The notes beneath the pieces are model-generated. The model had not been told where the DNA came from and made no database searches. It saw nothing but the letters and a program-made list of their open reading frames with translations. A DNA stretch of 64,000 bases from contig JARDYH010000001.1 in assembly GCA_029215795.1 (NCBI GenBank), positions 308,107,154 through 308,171,153 of the forward strand. The letters are read 5' to 3'. The translations under genes and the position numbers were made by a program. This stretch comes from Anniella stebbinsi. Lineage: Eukaryota; Chordata; Lepidosauria; Squamata; Anniellidae. Shown here piece by piece: positions 27,301-36,300 of this stretch; position 1 is the stretch's first letter; each line of letters opens with the position of its first letter.

Positions 27301-30300
27301 GGGATGGGCAACTTGTGATCCTCCAGATGTTTTGGCCTATAACTCCCATCATCCCTTACCTCTAGCTATGCTGGCTAGTGCTGATAATAATAATATAATA
27401 ATAATAATATTTATTTGTAGCCCGCCTCTCCCTCCGGATCGAGGCGGGGAACAACAACAATATAAAACATGATGTAGAGATGTAGGCCATAATAACTGGT
27501 GGGCCTCAAGTTGCCCAACCTGGGCCTACAACATACAATCTGGATGATAACTTGGGTAAAGCAGGATATGGCATTTTGGTCTTCTTTGAAATCAAAGTTA
27601 TGAAATTGCTTTTTATCAGATAACACCATGTTATCTACTTGGACAAGAGCTCCTGATTCAACAAGAAAGCACCATAGCCAGCTAGAGGATTTTAAAAAGC
27701 TTCCTACTTCCATTGTGCAAACTACCAATCAGTAGAAACAAAGTCAGCCTTGAAATGCATTGTGGATATGGATGACTACATACAGCCGGAGACTGCATTT
27801 AATCAAATCATTTCTGAGCAGTCATTTCATTTAGTTGTATTAAAAATAAATTGCGGCAAGAACTGACTCAAAGGCTGAATATGCAGTTATCACTGTACCA
27901 AGAGGTTTACACTAGTCATCAAATTATGTAGTTAAAGAACAGAAGGTTCACTTTAATCCACAGGACTAGGATTACTGTACAGCAGGGTTTTTTCAAAAAT
28001 GAAAAAGGTTCCCTACAAACAGCACTATGGCTTTAATACAATCTCCCCTACTTTGCCCTCCAAAACATCACTAAGGTAATTGTGTTCCAATTCAGAATTT
28101 TTAAAATTCACACATATCTTATCTTAGAAACATGATCCTGTGACTGTGATGTGGACTAATATTTTGGTTTTGGACAGTTTATTAGCAAGTGATTCAAGAA
28201 CTGAATGTACAGAGCCTATTATAGATTGAAGAAATTATTTGGTCCATCTGCCAGAAGAAAAGTGCTTCAGAGATCCTTCAATCTATATCACACAAATCCC
28301 ATCTACCAACACTGCCCTACCCTAGTCCTGCCTGACAAGGACACTTACACACCCCTTCCTAGAGTTGGAAGACCTAAAAATGGTAGTGCACGCGCTGGTA
28401 ACTTCAAGACTTGACTTCTGCAATGCGCTGTACATAGGGCTTCCTCTGTGCCTAGTCCAGAAACTTCAACTAGTGCAAAATATGGCAGCCAGGTTGGGCA
28501 CCAGTGACCATATCACTCCAGCATTAAGATCACTCCACTGGCGGTCAATTAGTTTCCAGGCGAAGTACAAAGTGTTGGTTATTACCTTTAAAGCCCTACA
28601 TGGTTTGGGTCCAGGTTACCTGCGGGATCGCCTTCTCCCATACAATCCGCCCCGCATGCTTGACAACTGTTACCCAGAGGACCTTCTCTTCTGCCACTCC
28701 CAGACTGTGAAATGGCCTGCCGGAGGAGATTCGTCAACTTAATAGTATTTTTGACTTTAAGAGAGCTACAAAGACTGATCTCTTCCGGCAGGCCTACCTA
28801 GTCGAATTTTAAGAGTTTTATCTGTATTTTAATAATGTATTAATTTTATATGTTTTAATCAGTTTTATGTATTTTATGTCATTTGTATCAATGTTGTTCC
28901 CCACCTCCATCCTGAGGGAGAGGTGGATAATGAATATATGATGATGATGATGATGATGATGTAGACAGTCAGTTGGTAAAAGTGGAGGCTACTGTGATGT
29001 ATATGCAATCCCACATATCCCTTGCCAATGTGCCTTTATTGTGGTATAGAAACAAAGAGCCTCCACATTTAGAGTTCCATCTCCATGCTGTATTCAGTGT
29101 TGCGCATATGGAAATCATCTCACCCATGCTCCATCTGTCCCCTTCCCTTCCTGGGAGGGATATATAAGATGGCTGGCTGAGAGGGCCTGGAAGAACCACC
29201 ACCTGCAGGAGAGGGAGGCCTACTGCCAGGGGAGGAGTGTGCCTGCTGCTTGCCAGCCAGCCTGCCTGCCTGCCTGCCTGCCTCCTTGCCTTGCTGCTGC
29301 TGCTGCCACCACCACCACCTTCATGAGGACTTCAGCCTGGCAGACTGCCACTCCCTGCAGGACCAGGCCCCCAGGTACTGAGCCAGCTGCTGTGGACTTC
29401 CTGGGAGGGATATATAAGCTGGCTGGCTGGCTGAGGGGGCCTGGGAGAACCACCACCTGCAGGAGAAGGAGGCCTACTGCCAGGGGAGGAGAGGAGTGTG
29501 CCTGCTGTTTGTAATATGTGCCTGGGAGGGAGGATACAGGGCCAAGTGGGGGGATCTGAGGGGGCCCCGAGGGGGCCCCAATCGGTGTAGTGACGAGTAG
29601 AGGGAGATATGACGTTGTGAGGAGGACTTGCCAGGTAAGGGGAACGAGGCCCAGACAGTTAATGCCTGTGCCTTGTTCCGGTCCCCCTCACTTCCACAGG
29701 TCTGTTGGCTGCCCTATCAGTCAGCTCTTGGGTCTCCGGATGCTGCTTTTGAATGCCAGATCGGTGCAAAATAAGACCTCCCTCATCCCTGATCTAATAG
29801 TGGATGAGGCGGCCGATCTGGCTTGCATTACCGAGACCTGGCTGGGAGAGCAGGGAGGAGTTCGTCTCTCCCAGTTATGCCCACCGGGGTACTTGGTTCA
29901 GCATCAGGGTAGACTTGAGGGCCGGGGAGGGGGGGTTGCTGTGGTCTATAGGAATTCCATCCCCCTCTGCAGGCTCCCTGTCCATGTGACTACTGGTCTG
30001 GAGTGTTTGCACCTTGTGTTGGGCCAACAGGACAGATTAGGGATTCTGTTGGTGTACCACCAACCCCGCTGCTCAACAGACTCCCTAGGTGAGCTGACAG
30101 AGGTGGTCTCGGGTGCACTGTTGACGTCCCCCAGACTGTTGGTTCTGGGGGATGTCGACATTCATGCCGAGGGCACTTTATCTGATTCAGCTCAGGATTT
30201 CATGGTTTCCATGACAACCATGGGACTGTCCCAACATGCCACTGGCCCAACGCATGTAGCGGGGCACACTCTAGACCTGATTTTTTTCCATTGGACATGG

Positions 30301-33300
30301 AGATCTGAAAGTGGGGGACTTTACATCAACCCCTCTGTCATGGTCAGATCATCACCTGCTGAGGTTTAGACTTACAGCAGCTTTTCCCCTCTGCAGGGGT
30401 GGGGGACCCATTAAGATGGTCCGCCCCTAGAGGCTAATGGATCCGGATGGTTTCCAGAGGGCTCTGGGGAGTTTTCCGGCTGATAGAGCTGGTTCGCATG
30501 TCGAAACCCTGGTTGATCTGTGGAATGCAGAAATGACCCAGGCGGTTGACACGATTGCTCCTGAGCACCCTTCTCCTATGTAGAGCTCAAACGGCTCCGT
30601 GGTATACCCCAGAGCTGAGAGTGATGAAACAAAATAGGAGACGGCTTGAGAGCAGATGGAGACAAACTCCTAGTGGATGTAATTAAACACTGGTAAGTGC
30701 CTTTGGTAAGCTGTATTCAGGGGCAGTGAGGGCAGCAAAAAAACAATACTTTGCTGCCACTATTAATTCATCAATCTGCTGCCCAGCGGAGCTTTTCAGA
30801 GTTGTCCGGGGGCTTCTACATGCTGGCCCCAAAAACATGATAGAACCATCTGAGACCCGCTGTAATATATTTGCTAGGCACTTCCAGGATAAAATCTTTG
30901 GCATCCGCCAGGACTTAGACTCCAGTGTTATAGCAGGTGAATCTAGTGAGGTATCCAGAGCACAGGCTTGTCCTATTTTCTTGGATGAGTTTCAGTTGGT
31001 ACAGTTCGATGACGTGGACAAGGTGCTTGGACAGGTTCGTGCAGCCACCTCTGTATTGGACCCTTGCCCCTCTTGGCTTATAAAAGCTAGTAGGGATGGA
31101 ACAGCCGGCTGGGCCAGGGAAGTGATTAATGCCTTTCTATGTGAGGGAGTGGTCCCAGACCATCTGAAAGAGGCAGTAGTGAGACCACTGCTGATGAAAG
31201 CTTCCCTGGACCCAGAAAATCTTAATAACTTTAGGCCGGTGGCAAACGTTCCATTCCTGGGCAAGGTCCTTGAGCGGGTGGTTGCTGGCCAGCTCCAGAC
31301 ACTCTTGGATGAGACTGATTATCCATTTCAGTCGGGTTTCAGGCCTGGTTTTGGCACGGAAACAGCCTTGGTCACCCTGTATGATGACCTATGTCGGGAG
31401 AGGGACAGGGGGAGTGTGACTCTGTTGATTCTCCTTGATTTCTCAGCGGCTTTCGATATCATCAACCATGGTATCCTTCTGGCATGACTGGCTGAGTTGG
31501 GAGTGGGAGGCACTGCATTGCAGTGGTTCCGCTCCTACTTAATGGGTCGGCTCCAGAAGGTGGTGCTGGGGAGACATTGCTCGGCCCCGTGGATTCTCCA
31601 GTATGGGGTTCCGCAGGGGTCAGTTTTGTCCCCCATGCTGTTCAACATCTACATGAAACTGTTGGGTGCGGTCATCCGGAGTTTTGGAGTGCGTTGTCAT
31701 CTGTACGCTGATGACACGCAACTCTACTTCTCCTTTTCATCTTCATCAGGTGAGGCTGTGGATGTGTTGAACCGGTGCTTGGCTGCGACAATGGACTGGA
31801 TGAGAGCTAATAAACTGAAACTCAATACAGACAAGACTGAGATGCTGTTAGTGGCGGGTTCCTCTGACCGGTTGGAGGGTGTTCAACCTGTTCTGGATGG
31901 GGTTGCACTCCCCCTGAAGGAGCAGGTTCGTAGCTTGGGGGTTCTCCTAGAACCATCTCTGTCACTTGAAGCTCAGGTGGCCTCGGTGGCATGGAGTACC
32001 TTCTACCAACTTCGGCTGGTGGACCAGCTACACCCCTATCTGGACAGGGATAACCTGGCTTCAGTTGTCTATGCTCTGGTAACCTCCAAGTTAGATTACT
32101 GCAATGCGCTCTATGTAGGGCTGCCTTTGAAGATGTTTCGGAAGCTGCAGCTTGTGCAGAATGCAGCGGCCAGATTGGTAACAGGGACCAGAAGGTTCGA
32201 ACATATAAGACCGATTCTGGCCCGCTTGCATTGGCTGCCTGTATGTTTCTGAGCCCGATTCAAGGTGCTGGTTTTAACCTATAAAGCCTTACATGGTTTG
32301 GGACCACAATACCTGATGGAACATCTTTCCTGACATGAACCTACCGTACACTAAGCTCAACATCAAAGGTCCTCCTCCGGGTGCCTACTCTGAGGGAAGC
32401 TCGGAGGATGGCAACAAGGGAGAGGGCCTTCTCTGTGGTGGCCCCTCAATTATGGAATGATCTCCCCGATGAGGCCTGCCTGGCGCCAACACTGTTATCT
32501 TTTCAGCGCCAGGTCAAAACTTTTCTTTTCTCCCAGGCATTTTAACAACTCAAATTGAGGTTTTGATTGACATTGTAGCTAGGTTTAACAGTTAAAATGT
32601 TTTAAAGTGTTTTAATGTCAGTTGTTTTATGTTTATGGTTTTAAATTTTGTATATTGACTTTTTAGTGTTAAATCTTTTAATTTTTGTAAACTGCCCAGA
32701 GAGCTTCAGCTATGGGGCGGTATATAAGTGTAACTAATAATAATAATAATAACAACATTCTGTTCCCCTCAGCCCCACTACATGTTCCAATAATCCTGCC
32801 CAGGAGGTTAGGAGCACCGCTAGCACAAAACATATCTGCCTGATTTCAGGCAAATCCTCTTTCCCCCCACCCCCCCACCCCCTGCAGCTTGATACATCAT
32901 TCTGCTCAGGAGAAGCTCCTGACCTTCTGGAGAGTATTTATAGGACATGCCAGGGGGAGGGGAAGAGAAAGATTGGCCACACAAGCATTGGATACAAGCC
33001 AAAGCTTTTCCCCTGCCTTTTCTGATAAAACTACTGAGCTGATTCACTAAATACCATGTACAATACTAGATACCATGATATTGTGCACTGGAAGTTTTGC
33101 AGAGCCATGTTAACAGCTCCTAAAGGGTTGTCCTTCACTCTACATATCTGAAGTCAACTACACTAACAGCCTAGGTGGTACATATTAGAGAAATCCAATG
33201 CATGCAGTTACCAGGTGGGAAAATGAGAAAAAGTTTTGGAGAAAGTCAATGATATGGTCCAGAGTGAATTAAGTCATGCTTTCAAAAGAAAGCAAGAAAG

Positions 33301-36300
33301 AGGTCACATAGAGGGCATTGGTCTTTTTACTATACTAGACTTTCCCCATAATATACTCAGTAAAATAAATGAGTCAAATGCTATATAGTCTACAAGGGAA
33401 ACCATTTCAAAATAAATAAATAAATATGAACAAAAAATAACCTAATGATAGCAATAGCATGGAAGGATATTTATTTTGTTCCAGAGCACATTCTTTAATT
33501 CCTCACAGTATACAGCCATGCAATGCTGTAAATCTGGCCATTTTTTCAATGAAGCTTATTCATGCATTCTGTCTATTTTAGGATGTAAGGAATAGAGCTA
33601 TTATCATACATTAAATACAATGCGTACCAGAAGATATCTTTTGTTTGAATCCGATTAGTCAATGAACACTGGAGATCTTTGTTTGATGGACTTGTTTAAT
33701 GTCCATTCATCATCTCAAAGAATGGAAAGTTACCCCACCATATCTACATGGAGGGAACAGATATCACCTATGCTGGGGGACTTCTCAGGTCAACAACACT
33801 ACAAATCAAAACTACCCACAAAATCTGTTTAGCGGTATTTTGCTCCAGAGTGAATCATTCTTTGTACTATCCAGTCAAAGTACCTACTGCACAGAGCAAC
33901 TCCAAATACAGCAACAGTCTTAGAACTCAAAACAAATATTACTACCAAGGAAGAGGGAGATGTATCTAAAGGCTACCAAGAGATAAGCCACTACAGCAAA
34001 TGTGACTACACCCAGATAATTGTCATTTTAATTTCCCCCCTCCCATCTCTCATATACTTTCTAAACATAACCCAGCCTTCACTTATGTTCCTCAGTGACT
34101 AGGAATACCTGCCAAGCATGCATAAAGGACAAGGGTTTGTATAGCCAAGGTATTGTTTCAGTGCCTAGCAAAATGGGCAATGGAAGAGCTGAATACAATT
34201 GCCAAACGAATTTCCAGCTTTTATTCATGCCTCCAATTTCAGGGCAGTACTGCCAGCAATCATTAACACATCACATTCTTGTCTGTGGTCCACCAAGTTT
34301 ATCTACAGTTCACAAATCGCTACTGAATGAAGGAATGTATATGAAGCAGCCACATGGGACAAACCAGGAATGTCAGCTCTGAAGTGAAACACCAAAAGGC
34401 TTAACTCGTTCCTTGCAAGTCTACATAGCTGGCATTTCCAGATTTTGATTCCTTACTCCAAGATGTTTCATAGGATGATTGCCTCTATAGCCGGGATAGG
34501 CAAACACCAAAGCCATACTGATTTGCTTGGAGAGTTAAAGCACTTCTATGACTTAGTATAGTTGGGAGATTCTGACTTGGCCAGCTACAGCAACAGTTGC
34601 CAAATAAACTTTAGGTAGGTTCAGTGAACAATTTCATTGAACCATTTAACTGACATTATTGTGTATTCTAAAAAAATCAACTCAAAGTACATTTCATTTT
34701 ATTGCTCTCTTCCAAGGGCCTTTTCCTTTTTCAGTTCTTTAAAGGAATAGGTTTCGGTCCCTCTGCCAAAGTGAAAGGAAACTCACTCTTCTCTCAAAAA
34801 GTTGGAAAGAGAAGAACAACCCTTGTAGAACATCCGTAAAGCTCAAAATGGATCAGACAATTTTTGAGAATAAATATTATCTTCTACATCTTTGGATTCC
34901 CCCACTTTTGGGGGGGGAATGGTTTGGTCCAAGTCTCATTTTTATTTTCTTGAAAACTATATTTTTATTTTCTTTCAAGAATATAGCAATTTTCCTGAGA
35001 AATCATATTCTGGAAATGGGGCTATACATGCCAAGCACATTCACACTGCAACATTATACATGTCTGAACAAAAGTAAGCTCCACTCTGTTCAATGTGACT
35101 TACTTCTAGAAAAGTGCGTATAGGATTGCAGTTGGGGATTTCTTGTTTATTCTAATTGAAGTGACCTTACAGCAATTGAGAATTCTGCTTACAAATTTTG
35201 AGGATTTTCCCCCTGATATACTTAAGTAGATATCAATATTTCTGCGGCTTCACAAATTCATCTTGGTGAGAGAATTGAAAACAACAACAACATTACTGCA
35301 GGTAAAGTGGAGTTCAACTAAACACAATATATTCTAAACAGAAAAATCAATGAGCTGTCTGGAATTAAACCATGAACAACAGAACTAGAGTGCATTCCAT
35401 TTACATATAGATTCCTTTGGATGTCTGAATATACTGGATAAAGACTGCTCAACATTTGCTACTAATGGTAATGATTATATCTACCCTCTCCTAATCCAGG
35501 GCAAAATTAGTTCTGAGCAATGCACTTACATAAGACGAGTGTGCCATATTTAATGTATTAATTATGTTCACCATGATGTTCAAGAATGGAATCTCATATG
35601 GAGAATAACAAACAGAGCTTCGATATGATCCAGGAGTCTGTGTGTTCACTACATTGCATTTCATTAGAATTATTTGATAAGGTTCATTTGAAATTGGAGT
35701 CTCTACCCAACTCAACTGCCAAATTTTAAATTAAAAAAAGTATGAGAACTTGACATAACACCTTCTTAAATATGTTAAAGATGTTTCCTGGTGTACATGT
35801 GCTCTTGTTGTCTCATTGATCAAAGTCCAACACTCCAGTTACCCTTTATTCATTATGGAGGTGTGGCACCTAACTCAGAAGTTTAAAAATCAGTTTATAA
35901 GTGTGGAGTGGGGTAGATGTTTCAAGCAACTATCAAATAACTATAACTGGAAAAAGAATCATGGCCTTTGTCCATAAGACCTGATATTGCTTTTTGTGCC
36001 TCTGCAAAATTACAACTAATTACTAAGAGAAAGTATCTCCAACAGCTACTATGAGAACCAAGTTATTATTTGGCCACTGCCAGTTGATCCAAAATAGATT
36101 CTTTTCTATTCCAAGTCATTAAACCATATCAAAATGCTTTCGTATTGGAAGACATAAAAGATAGGGAAAAAAACACATTACCTGCTACTTCCACAATCTG
36201 GTGCCTAGCGATGTCATAGTATGGGTCATCCCATCGCAAGTGAGTGACAGAGTCAGGGGAGCTCTTGGTGTCATCTACACAAAAAGATGAGGAGAAATGC

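Larger units (their letters stand above)
29147..32757 (+). mobile_element. L2-clade LINE, nearly full length, inactive
   Basis: A 3.6-kb non-LTR retrotransposon antisense to ARHGAP1. The 5' region has two related blocks, each with GGGAGGGATATATAAG (TATATAA at 29161 and 29411). An endonuclease domain (about 29740-30360) and a reverse transcriptase (30726-32252) follow. The 3' UTR ends CTATGGGGCGGTATATAAG and (TAA)n. Many frameshifts and stops are present. Confidence 0.9.

Noticed and set aside
29239..29514. Cysteine/proline-rich ORF
   Set aside because: Comes from a CTGC-repeat block in the LINE 5' region; no gene context.
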